Assembly (NCBI GenBank): GCA_964458265.1
Contig: CAYWIF010000013.1
Location: 17,995-81,994, forward strand
DNA from: JAGVSR01 sp964458265
GTDB lineage: Bacteria > Pseudomonadota > Alphaproteobacteria > Rhizobiales > Hyphomicrobiaceae
Direction of reading: 5' to 3'
DNA length: 64,000 nt
A program made the position numbers and the translations under genes. This document shows positions 8,532-17,466 of the stretch, in pieces. Position 1 is the first letter of the stretch. Each line of letters begins with the position of its first letter. The notes beneath the pieces are model-generated. The model was not told the DNA's origin and did no database searches. It saw nothing but the letters and a program-made list of their open reading frames with translations.

Positions 8532-9932
8532 ATGAGTCCCGAGGAGCGGTCCGGATCGAGCGAGAGCGAGATCCTGGGCGTGGGAACGACGGCCGAAAGC
8601 GTGCGGGCCTGGGTCCGCGCCCATCGCATTGAAGAAGTCGACTGCGCCGTACCCGATATTGCAGGCGTGGCGCGCGGCAAGACGATGCCCGTCGAGAAGT
8701 TCGTCAAGCTCGAGCCGGTCCACCTGCCCATCTCGATTTTCCATCAGACGATCACGGGCGATTACGTAGGTTTCGAAGAAGACGGGCAGGCGCTGTACGC
8801 CGAGAGCGACCTGATGATGGTGCCCGATCTATCGACGATCCGCCCGGCGCCATGGGCCTCCAGCCCGACCGCCCAAGTCATCCACGATGCCACCTGGCAA
8901 AACGGTGAGCCCGTTGAGATTGCCCCCCGGAGCGTGCTGCGCCGCGTCGTCGAACTGTATGCGAATGAAGGCTGGCTACCCGTCGTTGCGCCGGAACTTG
9001 AATTCTACCTGACGAAAACCAATCCCGATCCCGACTACCCTCTCGAGCCGCCGACCGGCCGCTCTGGCCGCAAGGGCTCCGGCCGCCAGGCCTACAGCCT
9101 CGGCGCGGTCGACGAGTACGATAAGATCGTCGACGACATCTACGAGTTTGCCGAACTTCAATATCTCCAGATCGACACGATCATTCAGGAAGGCGGCGCG
9201 GCCCAGCTCGAAATCAATCTGGTGCACGGCGATCCCGTCCACCTGGCCGATCAGGTCTTTCTGTTCAAGCGCACGATCCGCGAAGCCGCCTTCAAGCACG
9301 GTTGCTATGCGACGTTCATGGCCAAGCCCTTGGAAAACGAGCCGGGCAGCGCCATGCACATCCACCAGAGCCTCGTCGATACCAAGACCGGTCGCAACAT
9401 CTTCACCGGCGAAAACGGCGAGCCGAGCAAGCTGTTCCACCACTTCCTCGCAGGCCAGCAGACATATCTGCCGTCCGCGATGTGCCTGTTCGCGCCGTAT
9501 GTGAATTCGTATCGCCGCCTCGTGCCGGGCGGCGCTGCCCCGATCAATGTGGAATGGGGTCTCGACAATCGCTCTGCGGGTTTACGGATTCCCGTGTCTG
9601 GCCCCGTAGCCCGCCGCGTCGAGAATCGCTTGCCGGGATCCGACAGCAACCCCTACCTCGCCATCGCCGCCAGCCTCGCTTGCGGTTACCTGGGCATCAA
9701 GAACAAGCTTGAGCCGCGCGCCGCCATCGTCGGCAACGCCTATCGCAATGACCACCAGTTGCCCCGCGGTCTTCTCGAAGCCCTTCTTGAGTTCGAGGAC
9801 AGCAAGGACCTGCACAAGGTCCTCGGGGACCGCTTCAGCCACGTTTATCTCGAGATGAAGCGGTCCGAGTTCGAGGAATTCATGCGAGTCATAAGCCCGT
9901 GGGAACGGGAGCATCTGCTGCTCAGCGTCTAA
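8532..9932 (+). CDS. puuA: gamma-glutamylputrescine synthetase-like glutamine synthetase
   Basis: Glutamine-synthetase-fold ligase that would join glutamate to putrescine using ATP, 466 residues. The C-terminal catalytic half shows the Glu and His ligands (GGAAQLEIN, SAMHIHQS) and the glutamate/ATP site NRSAGLRIP with ENRLPGSDSNPYLAIAA. The N-terminal segment VDCAVPDIAGVARGK is characteristic of PuuA/GlnA-like ligases rather than GlnA itself. AGGTG precedes the ATG. It pairs functionally with puuB at the other end of the cluster and has its own operator. Ligation of another amine is the main alternative. Confidence 0.85.
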   Translation: MSPEERSGSSESEILGVGTTAESVRAWVRAHRIEEVDCAVPDIAGVARGKTMPVEKFVKLEPVHLPISIFHQTITGDYVGFEEDGQALYAESDLMMVPDLSTIRPAPWASSPTAQVIHDATWQNGEPVEIAPRSVLRRVVELYANEGWLPVVAPELEFYLTKTNPDPDYPLEPPTGRSGRKGSGRQAYSLGAVDEYDKIVDDIYEFAELQYLQIDTIIQEGGAAQLEINLVHGDPVHLADQVFLFKRTIREAAFKHGCYATFMAKPLENEPGSAMHIHQSLVDTKTGRNIFTGENGEPSKLFHHFLAGQQTYLPSAMCLFAPYVNSYRRLVPGGAAPINVEWGLDNRSAGLRIPVSGPVARRVENRLPGSDSNPYLAIAASLACGYLGIKNKLEPRAAIVGNAYRNDHQLPRGLLEALLEFEDSKDLHKVLGDRFSHVYLEMKRSEFEEFMRVISPWEREHLLLSV

Positions 9933-9938
9933 ATCGGC

Positions 9939-10445
9939 TTAAGCCGCGTCTTGCAGGTGTTGCCCGACAATCCGCCGCAGAAACGCTTTGAACGCCTCGC
10001 GCTCCGCGTCGCTAAACGAAGCCAGCAGGTCATCCTCGACGACGCGGGCAATCGGCGCCGCTTGGCTGAGAATATCCCGGCCAGCATCGGTGACGCTGAC
10101 GGCATACATCCGCGCGTCGGCCTTTGTGCGTTCGCGGTGGATAAGACCGCGCTGCTCAAGCCGCCGTACGATGTCGGCGAGCGTCGAGCGGTCGATCCCG
10201 GAAACGTCGCAGAGCGCGGTCTGGCTGGGTCGGTCCATGCCGTCGATCGCCGCCAGCACCACGAACTGCCGCGCGGTAATTCCCATGCCGCCCGTGGACC
10301 GGGCGAACATGTCTTCCGCGTGCTGCCCGGCCCGATGCAACAAATGCGTCGCGCTACGCGAAGCGAAAGCCAAAACGGAATCGGTTTGGATCTCCGCATG
10401 CTGTGTGTCGGCCTCGGCCGGGAAACGCTGTTCGATAGTCTTCAT
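9939..10445 (-). CDS. MarR family transcriptional regulator
   Basis: A 168-residue winged-helix regulator. The DNA-binding region reads SQTALCDVSGIDRSTLADIVRRLEQRGLI, followed by the wing R.ERTKADARMYAVSVTDAGRDI, which is the classic MarR layout flanked by dimerisation helices. It converges on puuA with a 6-base gap and diverges from the AraC-type gene at 10654. The ligand and targets are unknown. The gap upstream shows no strong palindrome that I could see. Confidence 0.85.
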   Translation of the reverse strand: MKTIEQRFPAEADTQHAEIQTDSVLAFASRSATHLLHRAGQHAEDMFARSTGGMGITARQFVVLAAIDGMDRPSQTALCDVSGIDRSTLADIVRRLEQRGLIHRERTKADARMYAVSVTDAGRDILSQAAPIARVVEDDLLASFSDAEREAFKAFLRRIVGQHLQDAA

Positions 10446-10653
10446 TGATCATCTGCCAATTCTTCTCTGGGCGCATCGACGCCGCGGCTGCGTTGCGTCG
10501 CTGGTTGTGTGAAACGTGTCAGATCAGGGAAGCTGCACGTTGCCGCGATTTTTCGTTACGTGAGGCCGATATGGGGGCCCCGGATCGCCGCTACATTGGC
10601 ATTTTGCGACAGCGTGTTATTCTTTCGCAGCCTTCGCAAACTGGCCGGAAAAC

Positions 10654-11733
10654 ATGGTCGATTTCTCCGCAGACCAGCATGGCGTCCAAAGATGCGGCAT
10701 CTTCACCGAGTTGCCCACACTGATGGACGCTCACGGGGTCGACACAATCGCTCTTCTCGCGAAACATGGTTTCAAGCTCGATGATTTCGCGGATCAAGAT
10801 CGTGCGCTGCCATTCGCCAACGTCGTGCGGTTGGTTGATGATGCCGCACGCCAATCGGAACATGGCGCGTTCGGCCTCGTCCTAGGGCTCCGGGCACGCG
10901 CGGAGCACTTCGGCGTCATTGGAGAGATGGTGCGAAATGCACCAACCCTCGGCCGCGCCATCCGCAACTTCATTGAGCACCACCACCGCTTCGTCCGCGG
11001 TGGCGCGCCTTATGTGGTCGAACAAGACCCATACCTCGTTCGTCAAAAGGAACAGGTGCTGATTGGCTATCGCTGCCTGATAAGCGGCTTGCCGTCGCTG
11101 CAATTTCTTCTGGTATCGGTTGGCGCCGGAGTGGCGCTCGTCAGCGAACTCAGTGGACAACGCCCAAAGGAAGTGCTGCTCGGATGCAGCAGCGAACTGC
11201 TGCCGGCCGATGACGTGCGCAATCTTGTCAGGCCGGCACGCGTTCGCTTTGACGCCCACCATTTTGGCATCACCGTGCAGAAGGCTGCCACCGGCCTTCC
11301 GATTGCCGGCGCTGATCCAGCCAGGTATCAGGAGGCGACCCAACGGGTTCGGGAGTACTGGAACGGTCTCGAACCAGATTTTGTCGATCAGATCCGTCGT
11401 CTGCTTTTGCCTGTCCTGCTGGCGGAGCGCGCCCACATGCGGCTGGTGAGCGAAACAACCGGCCTCCAGCCGCGTACAGTCAACCGGCGGCTTGCCGAGC
11501 AAGGCACTTCGCTACGCGCGCTCGTCAACGAGGCGCGTTTCGAAATTGCCCGGCAGCTTTTGCGGCATACGCAATTGCCTGTCGTCGCCGTCGCGCAAGT
11601 AATGGGCTACTCGGAGCCCGGGGTGTTTGTACGTGCTTTCCGCCAATGGTCCGGCGCGACGCCTGATGCGTGGCGCAAGGGAACGCCTCTCCCACCAGAA
11701 GAAGAGGCGCGCGCATCAAACGCCGCCTCTTAG
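10654..11733 (+). CDS. AraC family regulator with N-terminal arabinose-binding-like domain
   Basis: A 359-residue regulator. The first 200 residues match the PF12625-type sensor (PTLMDAHGVD, GLRARAEHFGVIGEMVRNAPTLGRAIRNF). The C-terminal 90 residues hold two helix-turn-helix units, ending in VVAVAQVMGYSEPGVFVRAFRQWSGATPDAWR. Proteins of this layout (OruR and ArgR types) often respond to amino acids or amines, but the effector here is unknown. It diverges from the MarR gene. The short tail after the second HTH is charged and unremarkable. Confidence 0.85.
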   Translation: MVDFSADQHGVQRCGIFTELPTLMDAHGVDTIALLAKHGFKLDDFADQDRALPFANVVRLVDDAARQSEHGAFGLVLGLRARAEHFGVIGEMVRNAPTLGRAIRNFIEHHHRFVRGGAPYVVEQDPYLVRQKEQVLIGYRCLISGLPSLQFLLVSVGAGVALVSELSGQRPKEVLLGCSSELLPADDVRNLVRPARVRFDAHHFGITVQKAATGLPIAGADPARYQEATQRVREYWNGLEPDFVDQIRRLLLPVLLAERAHMRLVSETTGLQPRTVNRRLAEQGTSLRALVNEARFEIARQLLRHTQLPVVAVAQVMGYSEPGVFVRAFRQWSGATPDAWRKGTPLPPEEEARASNAAS

Positions 11734-11779
11734 GGGAAGGACCTTTCCAGAGAGACTGATGGCTGTCCGGAAATTGGGG

Positions 11780-12082
11780 TCAGTGCATGTAGACGGTGTT
11801 GCCGCCGATCGGCGACGTGGGCTGTTCCCAGAAGAAATCGCTCTGCAACGGCCCGCTCGACGAGCGCGAATTGATGGTCGGGTCCTGACGGCGCGAGTCG
11901 CCGACGATGTCCGACTTACGCACCGTGTAGCCCCCGCGGCGGCCATAGTAGCTCTTGCCCGACAACGGCTTTGCTTTCTTGGCGTTCGCTGTTCTCTGCG
12001 CTTCGGCAGGCTCGGGAACAACCGCCGCCAAACCCGTCACGAGGAGGGCTGCCATCATCGACTTGAGCAGAATACGGGCCAC
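11780..12082 (-). CDS. small secreted protein of unknown function
   Basis: A 100-residue protein with a clear signal peptide (MARILLKSMMAALLVTGLAAVVPEPAEA). The mature part is basic and low in hydrophobic residues (KKAKPLSGKSYYGRRGGYTVRKSDIVGD). It has no cysteine and no domain I recognise. The gene stands alone between the AraC gene and recQ. The good signal peptide and normal codon use argue that it is real. Confidence 0.7.
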   Translation of the reverse strand: MARILLKSMMAALLVTGLAAVVPEPAEAQRTANAKKAKPLSGKSYYGRRGGYTVRKSDIVGDSRRQDPTINSRSSSGPLQSDFFWEQPTSPIGGNTVYMH

Positions 12083-12223
12083 GGGCTGTCTCCGGAAATC
12101 ATTGATTGGCTAAAGTAATGCGCTCGCGGTCCAAGGTCTACCACACACCGGTTAATTCTTCTTAGGGAAGAGGCACTTGCGCCACAGTTGAGGCCGGTCC
12201 CTAGCTGGAATAACCGCGTCCCG

Positions 12224-14410
12224 TCAGATCAGTTCCGCCAAAACGCATTTCAAAAGCCCATAATCGAACCGCCCCTCCAGCGCGCCGTGTACCGGACCAA
12301 GTTTTCCGCTTTCCAGAGTGCCGAAGCGCTCGAAGGCGGCGTGAATCTCGTCCAGTTCGCTTTCGTCCAGATCTTTGAGAACATCGCGGGCCTCCACGAC
12401 GCCCGCTTCGATCGCCTCCGCAAAATGCCCGTAGACGGTGCCGAGCCCTAGGCCACGGCGTGCAGCAATCGCCTCGGCTTCGACCCCCTGCAGGTGCAAC
12501 GCGAGCGTTTCGTTGACGGTCGCAGACAGCCGGTTCTGCAGCGAAGGATGGCTTGAAAAGGCCGCCAGCGTGTCCAGCATGGCCTGTCCGTAGCGTTTGA
12601 TTTTGCTCGACCCGAGACCTGTGATGTCGCCGAGTGCATCCAGCGACTGCGGCCGCTTTTCGGCCAGTTCGACGAGCGTCCGATCGTGACAGATCACGTA
12701 CGGCGGCAGCTTCGCCTCTCCCGCCAATCGTGCCCGCAAAGCCTTCAGGGCAGCGAACGCGACCTGATGTTGCACCGGGAGCGCGGCGGCAGCCGAGCTC
12801 TTTTTCTCGCGCTTTGCTTTACCCCCGCGCTCGCCTACCTGTGCGACGCGCATCCGAAACGCTTCTTCGCCGCGCAAAAGCAACCGTGCCCGCTCCGTCA
12901 ATTGCAGGGTTCCGTGACCATCGTCGTCGCCGGCCAAATATCCCTGCGCCACCAGTTGGCGGTAAAGGCCCTTCCAGATCGACGCGTCCGTGTCTTTGCC
13001 GATCCCGAACACAGAGAGCTTGTCGTGCGAGGCGCGCAGCGACCGCTCGTCCACCTTGCCGTGCAAAATATCGATCAGATAGCCGGTGCCGAACCGCTGC
13101 CCGGTCCGATACACGGTCGAAAGTGCCTTCTGCGCCAGAATAGTCCCGTCCGTCGTCGCGGGCGGTGCCAGGCAGTTGTCGCAGTTTCCGCACGGTGGGC
13201 TGCCGAGTTCACCGAAATACGTCAGCAGCGCCTGCCGCCGGCACGATACCAATTCACCAAGCCCGATGAGCGCTTCGAGCTTTTGCCGTTGCACCTGCTT
13301 GAAGGCGTCCGAGCCGTCCGATTGCGCGATCCACTGCCGCTGCTGGATGACATCCTGCAGCGAATAGGCAAGCCAGGCGTTCGCAGGTTCGCCATCCCGG
13401 CCCGCACGCCCTGTTTCCTGATAGTAGGCCTCGATCGACTTTGGCAGGCTCAAATGCGCCACGAACCGCACGTCAGGCTTGTCGATGCCCATTCCGAACG
13501 CAATCGTGGCAACGATGATGACACCGTCTTCGTTGAGAAAGCGCTCCTGCGCTTTGCGCCGGATTTGCACATCGAGGCCGGCGTGGTAGGCGAGCGCGCG
13601 CCGGCCCTTGGCCGTCAGCCAAGCCGCCGTCTCGTCGACCTGCTTTCGCGACAGACAATAAACAATCCCGGCATCTTCGGGATGTTCGGCTTCGATGAAC
13701 TGCCACATACGCTCGCGTGCGCCGACCGATCCCATCTCTGCAAACGTGTAGCGGATGTTCGGCCGGTCGAAGCTGGCGACGAACCGCTCTGCTGATGCGA
13801 GCCGCAATTCGGCGACGATCTCCTCACGCGTCCGCTCGTCCGCCGTTGCGGTGAGGGCGATGCGCGGCACACCGGGAAAGCGGTCGGCCAGCAGCCTGAG
13901 CTGCCGGTATTCGGGCCTGAAATCGTGCCCCCACTGTGACACGCAGTGCGCCTCGTCGATGGCGAAAATGGATATGGCCGTCTGCTCGAGCAGGCTGATC
14001 ATCCGCTCCTGCAACAGCCGTTCCGGCGCGACGTAGAGAAGGTCGAGCGCGCCTGCGGCCAACTGCCGTTCCACCGCCTGCTGCTCGGCAAAAGATAAGC
14101 TCGAATTGAGAAACGCCGCTGCGACGCCCGCTTCTTTCAGCGCGTCGACCTGATCCTGCATCAGTGCAATCAGCGGCGAGACGACGATGCCCGTACCGGC
14201 GCGCACGATGGCTGGGATTTGATAGCAAAGCGACTTTCCACCGCCCGTCGGCATCAGCACCAGGGCATCGCGTCCCGCGAGCATCGTCTCGATAATCGCG
14301 GATTGATGGAGCCGGAAGCTATGATAGCCGAAAACACGCTCGAGGACGGCGAGGGCATCCTGGAGCGACGGATTGACTTGAGAATTTTTCCGCTTGGCGG
14401 CGGTGGGCAT
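12224..14410 (-). CDS. recQ: ATP-dependent DNA helicase RecQ
   Basis: A 3'-5' helicase for recombination and fork repair. In order: Walker A MPTGGGKS near residues 53-60, DEAH near 152-155 followed by CVSQWGHDFRPEYRQL, the second RecA lobe with GRAGRDG, the zinc-binding cysteines (SPPCGNCDNC), the RQC winged helix, and an HRDC domain (LPPYVICHDRTLVELAEKRP). A C-terminal extension of about 100 residues includes a helicase-associated HTH (LALHLQGVEAEAIAARRGLG). At 728 residues it is longer than the 610-residue E. coli enzyme because of that tail. I saw no LexA-type GTTC-N7-GTTC box upstream. Confidence 0.95.
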   Translation of the reverse strand: MPTAAKRKNSQVNPSLQDALAVLERVFGYHSFRLHQSAIIETMLAGRDALVLMPTGGGKSLCYQIPAIVRAGTGIVVSPLIALMQDQVDALKEAGVAAAFLNSSLSFAEQQAVERQLAAGALDLLYVAPERLLQERMISLLEQTAISIFAIDEAHCVSQWGHDFRPEYRQLRLLADRFPGVPRIALTATADERTREEIVAELRLASAERFVASFDRPNIRYTFAEMGSVGARERMWQFIEAEHPEDAGIVYCLSRKQVDETAAWLTAKGRRALAYHAGLDVQIRRKAQERFLNEDGVIIVATIAFGMGIDKPDVRFVAHLSLPKSIEAYYQETGRAGRDGEPANAWLAYSLQDVIQQRQWIAQSDGSDAFKQVQRQKLEALIGLGELVSCRRQALLTYFGELGSPPCGNCDNCLAPPATTDGTILAQKALSTVYRTGQRFGTGYLIDILHGKVDERSLRASHDKLSVFGIGKDTDASIWKGLYRQLVAQGYLAGDDDGHGTLQLTERARLLLRGEEAFRMRVAQVGERGGKAKREKKSSAAAALPVQHQVAFAALKALRARLAGEAKLPPYVICHDRTLVELAEKRPQSLDALGDITGLGSSKIKRYGQAMLDTLAAFSSHPSLQNRLSATVNETLALHLQGVEAEAIAARRGLGLGTVYGHFAEAIEAGVVEARDVLKDLDESELDEIHAAFERFGTLESGKLGPVHGALEGRFDYGLLKCVLAELI

Positions 14411-14624
14411 GGCTGCTGTTCGGTCGAGGGGCGGATTGGACCTAACCCCTTAAAGCGATTCCCGCCTGCTACCGACCGTGCCGAAACCCAGTCCCGTGCT
14501 TTCTGGGCCGTTCGACGAGGCGGCAAAGCACTTGTCCCGCGTGTGCAGTGACGCTGCCAAGATTGTCATTTAAGAAGAGCAATCGAATTCGCTCGCTTCG
14601 AAAAGCAAAAAGGGAGGCGCCATC

Positions 14625-15287
14625 ATGCGGCTCTGGACCGCTCTCGCCGTTGTTCTGGTGGGACTATTCTACGTCGCATGGCCCGCGTGGTCGGCCTACC
14701 AGCTCAAAATCGCTCTCGAGAGTGGGGATGTCGCCGGCGTGGAGCGCGGCATCGACTTTCCGGCCGTGCGGCAGTCGCTCCGGCCGGCCGTCACCGCCAG
14801 CATCGAAGAAAATCTGAGGGAAGCCGCCAAGGGCGCGCCGGGCACCGATGCGCTGGTCGAAAAAATCAGTAAGGACACGCTTCCCCGGCTCGTGGAATCG
14901 TCCCTGGACACTTTGTTGACTCCACAAGCGCTCATTCGCCTGCATGCGGAGGGCAAGAGCTTGCGCGATCTTATCCGGACAATCAAAACCGGCAAACCCG
15001 ATCTGGCCGGGCAGATCGGGGGCTTCGTCCGCGACCTTCTGGGCAGGTCTACGACCCCCGCGCCGCCCGGCAACGAAACTGTTGTTGATACGGCGGCGCC
15101 CGCGCCGATTGTCCCCGAAAGTCGCCGTTTGGGTCTCGGAAACGTCAAGTCCGCCGGCTTCGACGGCCCTATGTCGGTCTACCTTGGTATCGCCCGCAAT
15201 CCCGAGGCGCCTGAACCTGATCTCACCGCCACCATGTCCTTCACGGGAACCGGCTGGCGCGTCACAAGTCTGATGCCCAGAATTTGA
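14625..15287 (+). CDS. DUF2939 family membrane-anchored protein
   Basis: A 220-residue protein that starts with one membrane segment (WTALAVVLVGLFYVAWPAWSAYQL) and continues KIALESGDVAGVERGIDFPAVRQSLR, the conserved start of DUF2939. The rest is predicted to face the periplasm and includes a proline-rich linker. The function of the family is unknown. It lies alone between recQ (divergent) and the large L,D-transpeptidase. A GGGAGG ribosome site precedes the ATG. Confidence 0.75.
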   Translation: MRLWTALAVVLVGLFYVAWPAWSAYQLKIALESGDVAGVERGIDFPAVRQSLRPAVTASIEENLREAAKGAPGTDALVEKISKDTLPRLVESSLDTLLTPQALIRLHAEGKSLRDLIRTIKTGKPDLAGQIGGFVRDLLGRSTTPAPPGNETVVDTAAPAPIVPESRRLGLGNVKSAGFDGPMSVYLGIARNPEAPEPDLTATMSFTGTGWRVTSLMPRI

Positions 15288-15502
15288 ACATTCGCAACCC
15301 GCAGTAGGGATCCTGCCGGGGTTTAATGCGTTTTGGAAAAACAATAAGTTAGGTGAGGCGGCTGCAACAATTCGTATGCATCGTTTATCATCTTTAAACA
15401 AAAGCAGTTCAAGCAAGGGTCTAAGCCCGATCCTTGATTGGCGGGGTCTCGTTTGTGCCCCATGAGTGCGCCGGCGGAAGTGTTATGCAGGGAGTTACAT
15501 TG

Positions 15503-17335
15503 ATGCGTACCTTTGTAGGCGTCGCAGTTGTGCTGACGGCCGTCGCGGCTTCGATGGCACCCGTATCGGCGGCACCTGAAGCAGCCACCGCCACGCGCGC
15601 TCATCAAGGAGCAGATCAAAAAGAAGTGCTCGCTGCCATCATCTCTGAAATTGAGCGTCGCATCGAGACCACGCGCGATCCGCAGGACAAGGCGTTTCTG
15701 TCCCAGTTGTCGGGCCACTACCGCGAGTTCGACGCGGCTCCCCACTGGACACACACTGGCGGCCTGACGGATGCGGGCAACGCGCTCTATGACGAACTCG
15801 CCAAGGCCGATCTTTATGGTCTCGACCCCGCGCAATTTACTCTCCCGGTGCTGCCGATCACATCGCAAGCGGTAGCAGAAGTCGACTTGTCTGTTTCAGC
15901 GGTCCGCTATGCCTGGCATGCCCACGGCGGCCGCATCGACGCCACCCAGTTGTCGCGCTGGCTCGATGCGTCGCCGAAATCGCTCTATGCCGGTGATGTC
16001 TTTCGCGCCATCGCCGCCAACGGCGGCGATCCCGTCGCGGGCCTGCGCAGTTTCCATCCGACGCATCCACAATTCGAGCGGTTGCGTCAGGCGTATCTTG
16101 AAGCGCGCGGTGACGTGGCGCCCAAACCGCTTCCCAGTCTTTCGCCGGGATCGCGCATAGACACCGGCATGCGCCACCCGGATGTGGCGCTGATCCGCCA
16201 ACGCCTCGGTCTCGACGCCTCCGAAAATTCCGACCTGCTCGATCGCAGTCTGATGCGCCGCATTCGCTCGTATCTCGACGAAGCTGGGTATGAGTCCAAG
16301 CGCTACGTCGATGATGATGTGCGCGCCGCGCTGAACAAGGCGAACCCCCGCCCCCGTGCGGCCAACCGCGATGCCCTGACCAAATTTTTAGTCAACATGG
16401 AGCGCTGGCGCACCATGCCCGGCGACATGGGAGCGTTTTACATCTGGAACAATCTTCCGGAGTATCAGACCCGTGTGATCAAGGCAGGCGAGGTGCTGTT
16501 CCAGGAACGCATCATCATCGGCAAGCCGAACACCCAGACGCCCGTCTTCTCCGACAAGATGGATCACGTGATATTCCAACCGGAATGGGGCGTGCCGGAA
16601 TCGATCAAGTTGCGCCAGATCCTTCCCCACATGCGCGGCGGCGACTACGGCGTACTCGCACGCCGCGGCATGCAAATTCGCGACGGCAAACGGGTCATCA
16701 ATCCGGCCCGCATCAAGTGGTCGAAAGTCAACATTCGCGACATTCCGATTATCCAGCGTGCCGGTCCCGGCAATCCCCTCGGCCGCCTGAAGTTCATGTT
16801 CCCGAACCACCACGACGTTTACATGCACGACACCAACGACAAGCACCTCTTCAACAGTTCCGAACGCACGTTCTCCCACGGCTGCATTCGCGTTCGCAAT
16901 CCCGACAGCTTCGCCGAGACGCTGCTGTCGGAGGTCGAGGGCTGGACGGCAGATGACGTTGCACGCCAGCTCAAAGTCAAAGCGTCGAAGCGCATCGATC
17001 TCAAGACGCACATCCCCGTTCACAACACGTACCTGACGACCTGGGTCAATCCGGACGGGACGGTCGTGCAGTTCAAAGACATCTACGGACACGACAAGCG
17101 CTACAGCGACGCGCTGGCGGGCAAATCCGTGAAGCTGATTGCCTCTCGCGATCCGGCGCTTGCGTTGAAGAAACAGAATGACGACCTGAGGAACGGGTTA
17201 GCGGCGATTGTAAAGCCCAAGCCGAAGCCCAAACCCGCGTTTGCGCAATTCGGTGCACCCTCGCCGTGGTTCAAGTCGGGCCTCGGCAAGCCGGCCGCTC
17301 CCCCGCCGCGCTTGCTGTGGTTCCAACAGTACTGA
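15503..17335 (+). CDS. L,D-transpeptidase, YcbB/LdtD type
   Basis: Makes 3-3 cross-links in peptidoglycan, or attaches proteins to it, in the periplasm. It has a signal peptide (TFVGVAVVLTAVAASMAPVSAA), a helical scaffold region (about 60-290), a peptidoglycan-binding-like stretch (GMRHPDVALIRQRLGL) and a YkuD catalytic domain with SHGCIRV, the catalytic cysteine near residue 461. The C-terminal 100 residues end in a proline- and lysine-rich tail. The ATG at 15503 is chosen because AGGGAG precedes it; ATG 15485 is possible. The 610-residue length fits LdtD-like enzymes. Confidence 0.9.
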   Translation: MRTFVGVAVVLTAVAASMAPVSAAPEAATATRAHQGADQKEVLAAIISEIERRIETTRDPQDKAFLSQLSGHYREFDAAPHWTHTGGLTDAGNALYDELAKADLYGLDPAQFTLPVLPITSQAVAEVDLSVSAVRYAWHAHGGRIDATQLSRWLDASPKSLYAGDVFRAIAANGGDPVAGLRSFHPTHPQFERLRQAYLEARGDVAPKPLPSLSPGSRIDTGMRHPDVALIRQRLGLDASENSDLLDRSLMRRIRSYLDEAGYESKRYVDDDVRAALNKANPRPRAANRDALTKFLVNMERWRTMPGDMGAFYIWNNLPEYQTRVIKAGEVLFQERIIIGKPNTQTPVFSDKMDHVIFQPEWGVPESIKLRQILPHMRGGDYGVLARRGMQIRDGKRVINPARIKWSKVNIRDIPIIQRAGPGNPLGRLKFMFPNHHDVYMHDTNDKHLFNSSERTFSHGCIRVRNPDSFAETLLSEVEGWTADDVARQLKVKASKRIDLKTHIPVHNTYLTTWVNPDGTVVQFKDIYGHDKRYSDALAGKSVKLIASRDPALALKKQNDDLRNGLAAIVKPKPKPKPAFAQFGAPSPWFKSGLGKPAAPPPRLLWFQQY

Positions 17336-17358
17336 GCCCGCCGCTCGGTCTCTGGTTA

Positions 17359-17389
17359 AGCGCCCGCCGGGCAACGGCTCGTGGGCGCT
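17359..17389 (+). terminator. probable terminator after the L,D-transpeptidase gene
   Basis: A 9-bp stem (17359-17367 with 17381-17389, one G-T pair) with a 13-base loop, followed by TTCCATTCT. The T-run is weak, so confidence is moderate. Confidence 0.5.
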
Positions 17390-17466
17390 TTCCATTCTAC
17401 TCTGTCAATCAGCCTTGACACGCTTTAGGATCGCTCCGCTAGGGACCGATCAAGGGCGCCGGCCGA

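Noticed and set aside
12686..13795. 369-residue plus-strand frame inside recQ
   Set aside because: It is the antisense shadow of the helicase gene in GC-rich DNA and has no domain.
12224..14624. Search for an alphaproteobacterial LexA box at recQ and the SRAP gene
   Set aside because: No GTTC-N7-GTTC pair was found in the upstream gaps, so SOS control is not claimed.
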